From Stutzerimonas nitrititolerans (GTDB lineage: Bacteria > Pseudomonadota > Gammaproteobacteria > Pseudomonadales > Pseudomonadaceae): a DNA stretch of 64,000 bases. The stretch's first letter is position 1; the number at the start of each line of letters is the position of its first letter. Below are positions 1 through 8,317 of this stretch, piece by piece. Location of the stretch: positions 1-64,000 of the forward strand of contig NZ_RFFL01000013.1 in the NCBI RefSeq assembly GCF_003696285.1. Reading direction: 5' to 3'. A program made the translations under genes and the position numbers. Below the pieces are notes generated by a model, which saw only the letters and a list, made by a program, of their open reading frames with translations, ran no database searches and was not told the origin of the DNA.

Positions 1-42
1 CAGGTAGGCCTTCAACTGGGTCTTGAGATTGCTATCCAACAT
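1..42 (-). CDS. ahpF: Alkyl hydroperoxide reductase subunit F, first 14 codons only
   Basis: The minus strand reads MLDSNLKTQLKAYL from an ATG at 42, which matches the conserved AhpF N-terminus; the rest lies off the left edge. AhpF is the FAD- and disulfide-containing NADH-dependent reductase that recycles AhpC. It lies 120 bases downstream of ahpC on the same strand. A terminator-like hairpin and a second stem-loop sit in the gap, so ahpF may be reached by partial read-through from ahpC or have its own promoter. Identity rests on 14 residues plus context. Confidence 0.85.
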   Translation of the reverse strand, partial: MLDSNLKTQLKAYL

Positions 43-79
43 GAGCGGCGGTACCTCACTTGCGAATTTCAGGTAATAA

Positions 80-108
80 AACGCCCGGACGGTTCGCGTC
101 CAGGCGTT
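80..108 (-). terminator. Hairpin terminator or attenuator after ahpC
   Basis: On the minus strand a GC-rich stem (AACGCC...GGCGTT arms, 80-108) is followed by TTTTATTA. It lies between ahpC and ahpF, so it probably lowers expression of ahpF relative to ahpC. A second stem-loop without a T-tract (111-137, arms GCTGG/CCAGC around GGGG/CCCC) lies just upstream of it. Confidence 0.7.
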
Positions 109-162
109 AGGCTGGAGGGGCTGAAGCGCCCCCCAGCATGCAAGGCAAATGGGCGAAAGATC

Positions 163-726
163 TTAGATCTTGCCGACCAGGTCCAGCGAAGGAGCCAGGG
201 TCTTCTCGCCTTCTTTCCACTTGGCCGGGCAGACTTCGCCCGGGTGAGCGGCGGTGTACTGGGCAGCTTTCAGCTTGCGCAGGGTTTCGCCGACGTCACG
301 CGCGATTTCGTTGGAGTGGATTTCCAGGGTCTTGATGACGCCTTCCGGGTTGATGATGAAGGTGCCACGCAGAGCCAGACCTTCCTCAGCAATGTGCACG
401 CCGAACGCGTTGGTCAGCTGATGAGTCGGGTCGCCGATCAGCGGGAACTGCGCCTTGCCAACGGCAGGGGAAGTCTCGTGCCACACTTTGTGCGAGAAGT
501 GGGTATCGGTGGTGACGATGTACACCTCAGTACCGGCCTTCTGGAATTCGGCATAGCTGTTGGCAGCGTCTTCGATCTCGGTCGGGCAGTTGAAGGTGAA
601 GGCCGCCGGCATGAAGATCAGCACCGACCACTTGCCCTTCAGGGACTCTTCGGTGACTTCGATGAACTTGCCGTTGTGGAAAGCGTTGACTTTGAACGGT
701 TGGACTTGGGTGTTGATCAGAGACAT
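163..726 (-). CDS. ahpC: Alkyl hydroperoxide reductase subunit C (2-Cys peroxiredoxin)
   Basis: A 187-residue cytosolic typical 2-Cys peroxiredoxin that reduces H2O2, organic hydroperoxides and peroxynitrite and is recycled by AhpF. The peroxidatic Cys47 lies in FTFNCPTE and the resolving Cys166 in HPGEVCPAKW. The C-terminus SLDLVGKI is the normal AhpC ending and the length is standard. The ATG at 726 is preceded by AAGGAG. The FTFNCPTE variant (enteric AhpC has FTFVCPTE) is the form I associate with Pseudomonas. ahpF follows on the same strand, and an OxyR-like site lies about 70-110 bases upstream. Confidence 0.97.
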   Translation of the reverse strand: MSLINTQVQPFKVNAFHNGKFIEVTEESLKGKWSVLIFMPAAFTFNCPTEIEDAANSYAEFQKAGTEVYIVTTDTHFSHKVWHETSPAVGKAQFPLIGDPTHQLTNAFGVHIAEEGLALRGTFIINPEGVIKTLEIHSNEIARDVGETLRKLKAAQYTAAHPGEVCPAKWKEGEKTLAPSLDLVGKI

Positions 727-795
727 CTGCTAACTCCTTTAGGGGTTCAGAAATTTAACGAGGCCTACGATAGCGCAGTCAGCTGCATATCGTTA

Positions 796-832
796 ATTGA
801 TTAAGGGAATAACGAAGATAGACTTTATCTAT
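796..832 (-). promoter_or_regulatory. Probable OxyR binding site upstream of ahpC
   Basis: Positions 818-832 read ATAG-N7-CTAT inside the larger palindrome GATAGA-N5-TCTATC, matching the OxyR half-site ATAGnTnnnAnCTAT with one mismatch. After a 7-base spacer, 796-810 (ATTG...GAAT) is a weaker second half. The spacing of 15+7+15 is the classical OxyR arrangement. Peroxide induction of ahpC by OxyR is established in relatives; the site itself is inferred from pattern only. Confidence 0.5.
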
Positions 833-900
833 CCATGCGGACCGCGATCCGTATGTGAGCAGAAATACTCGGCACCGGCAAATGATGACCTGCAATCCGC

Positions 901-1851
901 TCAGGGGTTCAGCGGCGGCCAGAATGCCCGAACGGCTGCAACGCCCTGACCGCCCGCACGCAGAGCTGGCGACAAATCATCTTCGCCGAGCCCGCCCAAC
1001 AGATAGGCCGGCTGGTTGAAGCCTAGCAGCAACTCGCTCGCCTGCGACCAGCCCAGCGGCGATGCTTCGGGATGGGACGAAGTCGCCTGCACCGGCGACA
1101 AGGTAACGAAGTCCACCCCCAATCCATCCGCGAGCGCCAGCTCCTCGGCATCGTGACAAGAGGCTGCCAACCAGCGTTCCGGCGGCAACGGACGGGCCTT
1201 TCCGGCATATTCACGCAGTTGCCGAGCCGTCAGGTGCCAGCCGGCATCGGGAAATTCGCCGAGCAGCTCGGCCGGCCCCTTGAGCATCAGCTGCGCCTGT
1301 CCCGCTGCCAAGGCCAACGCATCGGCAGTAAGCGTGCGATAAGCCGTTAGCGGCATACCAGGCGCTCGCAGCTGAACGAGACGAACGCCACGCGCCAATG
1401 CCCGTTCGATTCCGCACAGCAATTGCGGCGTATCGAGCCCTTCTGGCGTGATCAGATAGCGATCCGGCAACTGCGCCGCGCTGATGATCGGGCGATTCGC
1501 TGCCGGAAACTCGAAACCATCCAGTTCGCTCGCCGTCACCCAGGCCAGCGGCTGGCCCTCGGCGCCATGGGCCTCACCCCGAAACGCCAGCACCTGCCAG
1601 ACATCCAGCAGTACCTGTTTGTCCGGGTAATCGTGACGAACCTGGATCAGCGGCTGAGCTCGGGTCACCTCGATACCCAGCTCTTCGAGCAGCTCTCGCG
1701 CCAGGGCCGCCTGGACTGATTCCCCCGCCTCGACCTTGCCGCCTGGAAACTCCCAGAGCCCGCCCTGGTGTTTGTCCAGCGGACGCCTCGCAATCAGGAT
1801 ACGGCCGTCCGCGGAACGGATGACCGCGGCGGCGACGTGGATTCGTTTCAT
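901..1851 (-). CDS. mutT: MutT-type Nudix hydrolase fused to a thiamine-phosphate-synthase-like domain
   Basis: 316 residues in two domains. Residues 1-130 are a MutT Nudix domain with an intact Nudix box at 38-60 (G38, E44, R52-E53, E56-E57, G59). It is expected to hydrolyse 8-oxo-dGTP and so prevent A:T to C:G transversions. Residues from about 131 to the end form a TIM-barrel resembling ThiE/TenI. In that half the usual ThiE substrate residues are changed: VQLRAP where active ThiE has VQLREK, and LKGPAEL where a ...ND... motif is expected. The barrel is therefore probably not a working thiamine phosphate synthase. The same fusion next to argJ and secA is usual in Pseudomonas. It starts 60 bases after argJ, with AGGAC before the ATG. 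Confidence 0.92.
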   Translation of the reverse strand: MKRIHVAAAVIRSADGRILIARRPLDKHQGGLWEFPGGKVEAGESVQAALARELLEELGIEVTRAQPLIQVRHDYPDKQVLLDVWQVLAFRGEAHGAEGQPLAWVTASELDGFEFPAANRPIISAAQLPDRYLITPEGLDTPQLLCGIERALARGVRLVQLRAPGMPLTAYRTLTADALALAAGQAQLMLKGPAELLGEFPDAGWHLTARQLREYAGKARPLPPERWLAASCHDAEELALADGLGVDFVTLSPVQATSSHPEASPLGWSQASELLLGFNQPAYLLGGLGEDDLSPALRAGGQGVAAVRAFWPPLNP

Positions 1852-1911
1852 GTGCGTCCTAAGTGGAAAAACCGACGGAGCATCCGACCAAGACGCTCCA
1901 GATCGCTCGTC

Positions 1912-3129
1912 TCAGGTCCGGTATTCGGCGTTGATCTTCACGTATTCGTGCGAGAGATCGGTAGTCCAGATGGTCTCGCTGCAGCTGCCACGCCCCAGTT
2001 CGATGCGGATGGTGATTTCCTCACGGGCCATCACCGCCGCCCCCTGCTCCTCGGTGTAGCTGGGCGAACGGCCACCGCGGCTGGCGATGCAGACCTCGCC
2101 GAGGAAGACGTCGATCAGGCTCACATCCAGGTTCGGCACGCCGGCATAGCCGACGGCGGCAAGGATGCGTCCCCAGTTGGGATCGGAGGCGAACAGTGCG
2201 GTCTTGATCAATGGCGAATGGGCGACGGCGTAGCCGACGTCCAGGCATTCCTGGTGGTTGCCGCCGCCGTTGACCTGCACGGTAACGAACTTGGTTGCAC
2301 CCTCGCCATCACGAACGATGGCCTGGGCCACTTCCATGAACACCTCGAACACCGCCTGCTTCAGCTTGGCGAACAGCTCGCCAGCGGCCTCGGTGATCTC
2401 AGGCAGGTTCACCTGGCCGGTGGCGATCAGCATGCAGCAGTCGTTGGTGGAGGTGTCGCCGTCGATGGTGATGCGGTTGAATGACTTGTTCGCCGCGTCG
2501 CGTACCAGGTCCTGCAATACGCTGCGCGTCACCTTGGCGTCGGTCGCGATGTAACCGAGCATGGTTGCCATGTTCGGCCGGATCATGCCGGCGCCCTTGG
2601 AGATGCCGGTCACGGTGACGGTCACGCCGTCGTGCTGGAACTGGCGGCTGGCGCCCTTGGGCAGGGTGTCGGTGGTCATGATGCCGGTGGCGGCTTCGGC
2701 CCAGTGGTTTTCGTCCAGATCGGCCAGTGCCGCCTGTAGCGCACCTTCGATCTTCTCGACCGGCAGCGGCTCACCGATCACACCGGTGGAAAACGGCAAC
2801 ACGGCCTGCTCTTCGGCGCCGGTCAACGCAGCCAGAGCGGCACAGGTGCGACGGGCATTAGCCAGGCCGTCGGCGCCGGTGCCGGCGTTGGCATTGCCGG
2901 TGTTGGTCAGCAGATAACGCACCTCGCCCTGCATCCGCTCGCGGGTGACGAGCACCGGTGCCGCGCAGAAGGCGTTGGTGGTGGTGACACCGGCCACGCG
3001 CGAGCCTTCGGCACAGCGCATCACCACGACATCCTTGCGGCCGGGTCGCTTGATACCCGCCGAAGCGATGCCGAGTTCGAAACCGGGAACCGGGTGCAGC
3101 ACAGGTAAAGGACCAAGACCGACAGCCAT
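1912..3129 (-). CDS. argJ: Bifunctional glutamate N-acetyltransferase / amino-acid acetyltransferase
   Basis: 405 residues from the ATG at 3129, which has AGGAG 8 bases upstream; the reading frame is open further upstream but that part is not ArgJ. The enzyme transfers the acetyl group from N-acetylornithine to glutamate in the cyclic arginine pathway and can also use acetyl-CoA. The precursor cleaves itself at a conserved Ala-Thr bond within [13 protein letters not shown] to form alpha and beta chains. The motif is intact here, as is SDPNWGR. secA lies upstream on the same strand across a 314-base repeat-filled gap, and mutT lies downstream. Confidence 0.96.
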   Translation of the reverse strand: MAVGLGPLPVLHPVPGFELGIASAGIKRPGRKDVVVMRCAEGSRVAGVTTTNAFCAAPVLVTRERMQGEVRYLLTNTGNANAGTGADGLANARRTCAALAALTGAEEQAVLPFSTGVIGEPLPVEKIEGALQAALADLDENHWAEAATGIMTTDTLPKGASRQFQHDGVTVTVTGISKGAGMIRPNMATMLGYIATDAKVTRSVLQDLVRDAANKSFNRITIDGDTSTNDCCMLIATGQVNLPEITEAAGELFAKLKQAVFEVFMEVAQAIVRDGEGATKFVTVQVNGGGNHQECLDVGYAVAHSPLIKTALFASDPNWGRILAAVGYAGVPNLDVSLIDVFLGEVCIASRGGRSPSYTEEQGAAVMAREEITIRIELGRGSCSETIWTTDLSHEYVKINAEYRT

Positions 3130-3296
3130 GGATGCGCTCCTTAGAAGTTGACGGCCCATCGGCCGCGACGAAAACGGGAAGAAAAAACGCCGCGAGCGGC
3201 GGTATCGCTGTTCTGTTCGACAGGCAGTAGACATGCCAACGAGCGGTACGCACTTGCCCGGAGAGAACACGCGCAATGATCTGGCTGGCCTGATCA

Positions 3297-3334
3297 CCCT
3301 CTCCCCTGGCCCCTCTCCCGTCAAGGGAGAGGGA
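3297..3334. repeat. CCCTCTCC palindromic repeat, copy 1
   Basis: CCCTCTCCC near 3297-3330 pairs with GGGAGAGGG after a TCAA loop. It forms an inverted pair with the copy at 3379-3417. Other copies lie at 17770-17791 and 20881-20917. This is a small extragenic palindrome family, not a protein-coding element. Confidence 0.8.
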
Positions 3335-3378
3335 AGTATGTGCCGGGATTCGATCACTTTGAGATCCAGGCAAGCGTT

Positions 3379-3417
3379 CCCCCTCTCCCCTCGCGGGAGA
3401 GGGTCGGGGAGAGGGGG
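3379..3417. repeat. CCCTCTCC palindromic repeat, copy 2 (inverted to copy 1)
   Basis: CCCCTCTCCC-CTCGC-GGGAGAGGG followed by GGGGAGAGGGGG. It is essentially the reverse complement of the 3297-3334 copy and lies directly after the secA stop codon on the minus strand. Confidence 0.8.
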
Positions 3418-3443
3418 CAGTTCAGACAGTTCTCAAAAACCGC

Positions 3444-6182
3444 TTACGGAACCTGCCCGTGGCAATGCTTGTACTTCTTGCCGGAACCGCAGGGGCATGG
3501 CTCGTTGCGGCCGATCTTCGGCTCGGTGCGTACCGGTGCCATCGCAGGCGCCGCGGCACCTTCGGCTTCCGGCTCGGCCTTGGGCTCGTCCAGCGCCGAA
3601 ACCTCGGCGTGCTGGAACTGCATGCGCTGCGCCAGCTCCTCGGCCTCGCGGCGCAGGCGAGCCTCTTCCTCGACCGGGTCTTCGCGACGCACCTGGACGT
3701 GGGACAGCACACGAATGGCGTCGCGCTTGATGGATTCGAGCAGATCCTGAAAGAGGGCGAAGGACTCGCGCTTGTATTCCTGCTTGGGGTTCTTCTGGGC
3801 GTAGCCACGCAGATGGATGCCGTGACGCAGATGATCCATGGTCGACAGGTGGTCCTTCCACAGGTCGTCCAGCACCCGCAGTACGATCTGCTTCTCGAAG
3901 CTGCGCAGCGCCTCGGCGCCGGCCATCTCCTCCTTCTCCCTGTAGGCATCGGTCAGCATCTGCAGGATGCGTTCGCGCAGGGTTTCCTCATAGAGTTTGT
4001 CGTCTTCGTCGAGCCACTGCTGCACCGGCAACTTCGCTCCGAAATCGCTGTACAGCACGGCTTCGAGGCCCGCGATGTCCCACTGTTCCGGCAGCGACTG
4101 CGGCGGAATGTGCTGGTTGATCGCCTGCTCGAGCGCTTCGCGACGGAACTCGGCGATAGTCTCGCCAATCTCGTCGGCTGCCAGCAGGCTGTTGCGCATG
4201 TGGTAGATGACCTTGCGCTGCTCGTTGGCGACGTCGTCGTATTCGAGCAGTTGCTTGCGCATGTCGAAGTTTCGTCCTTCGACCTTGCGTTGGGCTTTCT
4301 CGATGGCGTTGGTGACCATGCGATGCTCGATGGCCTCGCCGGATTCCATGCCCAGCGCCTTCATGAAGTTCTTCACCCGATCGGAAGCGAAGATGCGCAT
4401 GAGGCTGTCTTCCAGCGACAGGTAGAAGCGGCTGGAGCCGGCATCGCCCTGACGACCGGCACGGCCACGCAGCTGGTTGTCGATGCGGCGCGATTCATGA
4501 CGCTCGGAAGCGATCACATGCAATCCGCCCGCCTCGAGAACCGCCTGATGGCGCTTCTGCCAATCAGCCTTGACCTGCGCGATCTGCTCCTCGGTGGGAT
4601 TCTCCATCGCCGCGACTTCGACTTCCCAGTTGCCGCCCAGCAGGATGTCGGTACCACGGCCGGCCATGTTGGTGGCGATGGTGACGGCACCCGGGCGACC
4701 GGCCTGGGCGATGATCTCGGCTTCCTTGTCGTGGTGCTTGGCGTTGAGCACCTTGTGCTCGATGCCTTCCTTCTCCAGCAGGCGCGAGACGTATTCGGAG
4801 CTTTCGATGGTCGCCGTGCCCACCAGGACCGGGCGACCGTTGTTCTGACAATCCTTGATGTCGGCGATGATCGCCGCGTACTTCTCTTCCTGGGTCAGGT
4901 AGACCAGGTCGTTGTAGTCCTTGCGCGCCAGCGGCTTGTTGGTCGGGATGACCATCACCGGCAGGTTGTAGATCTGCATGAACTCGAAGGCTTCGGTGTC
5001 GGCGGTGCCGGTCATTCCCGAGAGCTTCTTGTACAGGCGGAAGTAGTTCTGGAAGGTGGTCGAGGCCAGCGTCTGGCTTTCGGGCTGGATCGGCAGCCCC
5101 TCCTTCGCCTCGATGGCCTGGTGCAGGCCTTCGGACAGGCGACGCCCGGGCATGGTGCGGCCGGTGTGCTCGTCGATCAGCAGCACCTGGTTGTTCTGCA
5201 CGATGTATTCGACGTTGCGATGGAACAGCTTGTGCGCACGCAGGCTGGAGTAGACGTGGGTCAACAGCCCCAGATTATGCGCCGAATAGAGGGTTTCGCC
5301 TTCGGCGAGCAGGCCGGCCTGGGTCAGCATTTCCTCGACGAACTGGTGGCCCTGCTCGTTGAGCTCGACCTGACGGGTCTTCTCGTCGATGCTGAAATGC
5401 CCCTCCTGGGTGACGACGCCCTCTTCTTCCTCGATGTGCTGCTTGAGCGTCGGGATCAGCTGGTTGATCTGCTGATAGAGCTTGGAGCTGTCCTCGGCCT
5501 GGCCGGAGATGATCAGCGGGGTACGTGCCTCGTCGATGAGAATCGAGTCCACTTCATCGATCACGGCGAAATTCAGTTCGCGCTGGTTTTTGTCTTCGAG
5601 GCTGAACGCCATGTTGTCGCGCAGGTAGTCGAAGCCGAATTCGTTGTTGGTGCCGTAGGTGATGTCGGCGGCGTAGGCGGCGCGCTTTTCTTCCGGCGGC
5701 TGGAACGGCGTGACGATACCGACCGAGAGGCCGAGGAACTCGTACAGCGGGCGCATCCAGTTGGCGTCGCGGCGGGCCAGGTAGTCATTCACCGTGACCA
5801 CGTGCACGCCCTTGCCGGCGAGTGCGTTGAGGTAAACCGCCAGGGTCGCCACCAGGGTCTTGCCCTCACCGGTGCGCATTTCGGCGATCTTGCCTTCGTG
5901 CAGCGTCATGCCGCCGATCAGCTGTACGTCGAAGTGACGCATACCCATCACGCGCTTGCCGGCTTCACGGCAGACCGCGAAAGCCTCTGGAAGAATCTGG
6001 TCGAGTGTTTCGCCTTTGGCGAGGCGGGCCTTGAACTCTTCGGTCTTGTTTCGCAATTGCTCATCGGACAGCGACAGCATCTGCTCTTCGAGTGCATTGA
6101 CGGCCTGGACCGCCTTGAGCATGCGCTTGACCTCACGCTCATTCTTGCTTCCAAAGAGTTTCTTCATTAAAGGCGCAAACAT
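3444..6182 (-). CDS. secA: Preprotein translocase ATPase SecA
   Basis: 912 residues from the ATG at 6182 ([17 protein letters not shown]), the conserved Pseudomonas SecA start. The frame is open upstream to 6293 with no further homology; another ATG at 6200 (MEDSVY...) lacks a ribosome binding site. SecA couples ATP hydrolysis to export of signal-peptide proteins through SecYEG. Walker A is MRTGEGKTL, the DEAD-like box is [13 protein letters not shown], and the second motor domain holds [10 protein letters not shown] and RGRAGRQGD. The C-terminal zinc/SecB-binding tail [14 protein letters not shown] is intact. It is divergent from dciA. Confidence 0.98.
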   Translation of the reverse strand: MFAPLMKKLFGSKNEREVKRMLKAVQAVNALEEQMLSLSDEQLRNKTEEFKARLAKGETLDQILPEAFAVCREAGKRVMGMRHFDVQLIGGMTLHEGKIAEMRTGEGKTLVATLAVYLNALAGKGVHVVTVNDYLARRDANWMRPLYEFLGLSVGIVTPFQPPEEKRAAYAADITYGTNNEFGFDYLRDNMAFSLEDKNQRELNFAVIDEVDSILIDEARTPLIISGQAEDSSKLYQQINQLIPTLKQHIEEEEGVVTQEGHFSIDEKTRQVELNEQGHQFVEEMLTQAGLLAEGETLYSAHNLGLLTHVYSSLRAHKLFHRNVEYIVQNNQVLLIDEHTGRTMPGRRLSEGLHQAIEAKEGLPIQPESQTLASTTFQNYFRLYKKLSGMTGTADTEAFEFMQIYNLPVMVIPTNKPLARKDYNDLVYLTQEEKYAAIIADIKDCQNNGRPVLVGTATIESSEYVSRLLEKEGIEHKVLNAKHHDKEAEIIAQAGRPGAVTIATNMAGRGTDILLGGNWEVEVAAMENPTEEQIAQVKADWQKRHQAVLEAGGLHVIASERHESRRIDNQLRGRAGRQGDAGSSRFYLSLEDSLMRIFASDRVKNFMKALGMESGEAIEHRMVTNAIEKAQRKVEGRNFDMRKQLLEYDDVANEQRKVIYHMRNSLLAADEIGETIAEFRREALEQAINQHIPPQSLPEQWDIAGLEAVLYSDFGAKLPVQQWLDEDDKLYEETLRERILQMLTDAYREKEEMAGAEALRSFEKQIVLRVLDDLWKDHLSTMDHLRHGIHLRGYAQKNPKQEYKRESFALFQDLLESIKRDAIRVLSHVQVRREDPVEEEARLRREAEELAQRMQFQHAEVSALDEPKAEPEAEGAAAPAMAPVRTEPKIGRNEPCPCGSGKKYKHCHGQVP

Positions 6183-6458
6183 ATAGACAGAATCTTCCAT
6201 GCTGGGGATGGAGGCAGCACTGCGAACCACCACGGTCGCGTGCAAAGAGGGGCATTCTACTCGGAAAAGCCCCCGAGGAAAGGTGCCTGCCACGCAGCCT
6301 TATCACGAAGGATTCGCAAATCGAAATGACCTGCTGGTCAGCACGGCGTCCAGGATTTCGGCTTTATTACGGAGGCGCAACGGTGATCGCTGACCGTCTC
6401 CGGGTTGCCATCGCCCTTCTGCTACCATGTCGGCTTCGACACCCAGGCAGGTTTTCTC

Positions 6459-6923
6459 ATGTCCCTACGCCCGCTACCGGCCCGAGCGCCCGCCGCCCTG
6501 CTGCGCGAAGCCAAGCCGTTGCGAGCGCTGTTCGGCGAAGCCAGACGCCTCGACCGTCTTCAGCAAAAGGTCGAAAGCCAGCTGCAACCAGCCGCGCGCG
6601 AGCACTGCCACGTGGCGTCCTGGAAAGACGGGCACCTGCTGCTGATCGTGACGGATGGCCACTGGGCCACGCGCCTTCGCTATCAGGAACGCCGCCTGCT
6701 GCGCCAGCTACAGGCGATGGAGGAATTCACCGGCCTGACCAGAATCCTCCTGCGGGTTCAACCCCCAGCCCCGCCCAGGCACCAGGTCGGACCGGCGCCG
6801 GAGTTGTCGAGCCGCGCGGCCGACAACATCCAGGAAACGGCACGTGGCATCAACGATCCCAAGCTGCGGGCTGCGCTGGAGCGCCTGGCCAGCCATGCCA
6901 GGCCCGACGTCAGCGACAATTGA
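6459..6923 (+). CDS. dciA: DciA-family replicative helicase loader (DUF721)
   Basis: 154 residues from the ATG at 6459 (MSLRPLPARAP); the upstream in-frame ATG at 6405 adds residues with no family resemblance. The first hundred residues form the DUF721/DciA domain (LRALFGEARRLDRLQQ...LQPAAREHC...LLLIVTDGHWATRLRYQ). DciA loads DnaB in bacteria lacking DnaC. The C-terminal part is proline-rich and probably flexible. The gene is divergent from secA. In other Pseudomonas the neighbour is lpxC and the division cluster, which is absent here, so synteny breaks at this point. Confidence 0.85.
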   Translation: MSLRPLPARAPAALLREAKPLRALFGEARRLDRLQQKVESQLQPAAREHCHVASWKDGHLLLIVTDGHWATRLRYQERRLLRQLQAMEEFTGLTRILLRVQPPAPPRHQVGPAPELSSRAADNIQETARGINDPKLRAALERLASHARPDVSDN

Positions 6924-6977
6924 GCTCAATCGCGAGAGCGCATGTAGCATGCAGGACTCGTCCTACTGGAGAACCCA

Positions 6978-7007
6978 ATGAACAACTCCGGCATTTATCC
7001 ATGCTGA
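6978..7007 (+). other. Nine-codon leader ORF overlapping the next start codon
   Basis: ATG at 6978 with GGAG six bases upstream reads MNNSGIYPC and stops at 7005-7007. Its last codons overlap the ATG at 7001 in the sequence CCATGCTGA. The good ribosome binding site belongs to this mini-ORF, not to the membrane protein that follows. It is either a translational-coupling leader or the displaced first codons of that protein after a one-base frameshift. Confidence 0.5.
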
Positions 7008-7465
7008 TTGGCGCATTGCTGATCGCTACCTGGGTCATCCTTCTGGTCCGCTACCCACTGCGCGCCCTGCCCATTTCGCTCGGCGCGGTGCTGGGGCTGG
7101 GGCTGGTCGCGGGCTGGGTGCTCTGGCAGGAGCAACGCGAACGAAGCCTGCTCGCCCAGCTCGAATTGCGCCTCAGCCATGCCCCGGAGCACTGCCCGGC
7201 CTCCCAGCCGCTGCATGTGGTGCTGCGTAACCAGAGTCCGCAACCGTTGCAGAACCTGCAATGGGAGATCGCCGCCTACGCGCCGGGCGCTCAGGTCAAC
7301 CTGGTGGAGGTTCGCCACGACTCGCCGCGCTATGAGGGCCCGGGCGACCTGCAGCCCGGCGCACAGTGGGAGGCCTGCATGCCGCTGCCTTCGCTTCGCC
7401 CGGGTTATCGCGCCAGCACCCTGAGGTTCAGCGCCGAGCGGCTGCAAGGTCGATTCGCCGACTGA
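7001..7465 (+). CDS. Small membrane protein with a soluble beta-rich domain, function unknown
   Basis: 154 residues if started at the ATG at 7001 (MLIGALLIATW). Two hydrophobic segments (about 2-17 and 24-42) are separated by RYPLRALP. They are followed by a soluble domain of about 105 residues with an Ig-like alternating pattern (PLHVVLRNQSPQPLQNLQWEI...). It resembles Pseudomonas conserved proteins sometimes loosely labelled multidrug transporter; I see no transporter signature and assign no function. No ribosome binding site precedes 7001; it belongs to the overlapping leader. yebG follows after 101 bases with its own SOS promoter. Confidence 0.7.
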   Translation: MLIGALLIATWVILLVRYPLRALPISLGAVLGLGLVAGWVLWQEQRERSLLAQLELRLSHAPEHCPASQPLHVVLRNQSPQPLQNLQWEIAAYAPGAQVNLVEVRHDSPRYEGPGDLQPGAQWEACMPLPSLRPGYRASTLRFSAERLQGRFAD

Positions 7466-7518
7466 TTCACGCAGCGCTGACACGTCATGACTGTTCATCG
7501 GCGGCGCAACGGCATATG

Positions 7519-7534
7519 CTGTATAAAAAACCAG
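7519..7534 (+). promoter_or_regulatory. LexA (SOS) box upstream of yebG
   Basis: CTG-N10-CAG with an A/T-rich core (CTGTATAAAAAACCAG) fits the gammaproteobacterial LexA consensus CTGTATATAWWWWCAG closely. It ends 32 bases before the yebG start codon. yebG is a known LexA-regulated gene in enterics, so site and gene support each other. Confidence 0.88.
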
Positions 7535-7566
7535 TAATCAATCTGCCAATTGAGCCGAGGTGGTAA

Positions 7567-7833
7567 ATGGCCGTCGAAGTGGTATACCGCAGCAGCCGGG
7601 ACCTGGAGCGTTTGTTCATGGATAAAGCCGAAGCCGATCGTCACGACAAAATGCTCGAGCTGGCCGAAGCGCTGGCCGCGACCCTGCAGAAGGTGTCGCC
7701 TGAACTGACCGAGCGCCAGGCGGACGATATCGGCATCTTCATGGCTCGCCATCGTGAGCTGTTCGCCAAGGCCTTCAAGAACAACCCGGAGGTGCTGGCC
7801 GAGCTGCCAGAGAGCATTGAAACCGGCACCTGA
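7567..7833 (+). CDS. yebG: YebG family DNA-damage-inducible protein
   Basis: 88 residues starting MAVEVVYRSSRDLERLFMDK, matching the YebG family start MAVEVKYV. The KxEADxxDKML motif is conserved (KAEADRHDKMLELAE), followed by a helical C-terminal half. It is a small cytosolic protein of unknown biochemical role, induced by DNA damage. The ATG at 7567 has GAGG upstream. A LexA box lies just ahead. The length is close to the E. coli homologue (about 96). Confidence 0.92.
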   Translation: MAVEVVYRSSRDLERLFMDKAEADRHDKMLELAEALAATLQKVSPELTERQADDIGIFMARHRELFAKAFKNNPEVLAELPESIETGT

Positions 7834-7919
7834 TGCGGCTGTTTGCCGCTTTCTTGTCCTCGAAACTAGTTAACGTATCGACGGGTCAACTGGGGGCGGC
7901 CAATTCCAGAGGTGACGGC

Positions 7920-8186
7920 ATGAAGAGCCCGTTCAAGAAAATCAGCGACGTGTTTCAACCAAACTACAGTGTGAATTTCAGTATCCAGAAGCCCGACGGC
8001 AGCATTCTCCTGACCTTGACGGATACCGCAGGGGTCGCGGTGAAGCGCTTCATCAGCAGCGCCCAGTGGCGCGATCAGCAGCAACTGGAACGCCTGATCA
8101 CCAGCCTGCAACTCAGCCTGGCGATCGAACGCGGCGAACTCTCCGATGTTCGACAGCTGACGCAAATGCAGGCAATGCTGCGCTAA
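7920..8186 (+). CDS. Small DUF3509-like protein, function unknown
   Basis: 88 residues from the ATG at 7920 (MKSPFKKISDVFQPNYSVNF), preceded by AGAGGTGACGGC; an upstream in-frame ATG at 7833 adds unrelated residues. The order of motifs (F-x-PxxxVNFSIQxPDGSxLLTLxD, then xxRDQQQLERLI) matches my memory of the Pseudomonas-restricted DUF3509 family. No membrane segment or signal peptide is visible. It may be co-transcribed with yebG, 86 bases upstream, and so be SOS-responsive, but this is inference only. It is convergent with the LuxR regulator. Confidence 0.75.
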   Translation: MKSPFKKISDVFQPNYSVNFSIQKPDGSILLTLTDTAGVAVKRFISSAQWRDQQQLERLITSLQLSLAIERGELSDVRQLTQMQAMLR

Positions 8187-8317
8187 CCGTTCTCAGGACA
8201 ACCCCTCCCGCCCCCGCTCCAGCGTCATAACAACAATAACGCCATCGCCCACGATGCCCCGACAGGACTGGCAGCGCTTTCGGCTGCGTCTGCGAAGTCC
8301 GCCGGAGGAGCACGACC

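Larger units (their letters stand above)
3130..3443. other. 314-base secA-argJ intergenic region with an inverted repeat pair
   Basis: The gap holds the argJ ribosome binding site at its left end and two CCCTCTCC-type palindromes listed separately. I see no tRNA and no credible ORF. The inverted pair is near the secA stop codon and could protect or terminate the secA transcript. Confidence 0.6.

Noticed and set aside
3459-6170. Long open frame (about 900 codons) opposite secA
   Set aside because: It mirrors secA codons in a GC-rich genome; no family resemblance, no ribosome binding site, repetitive Leu/Gly/Val composition typical of antisense frames.
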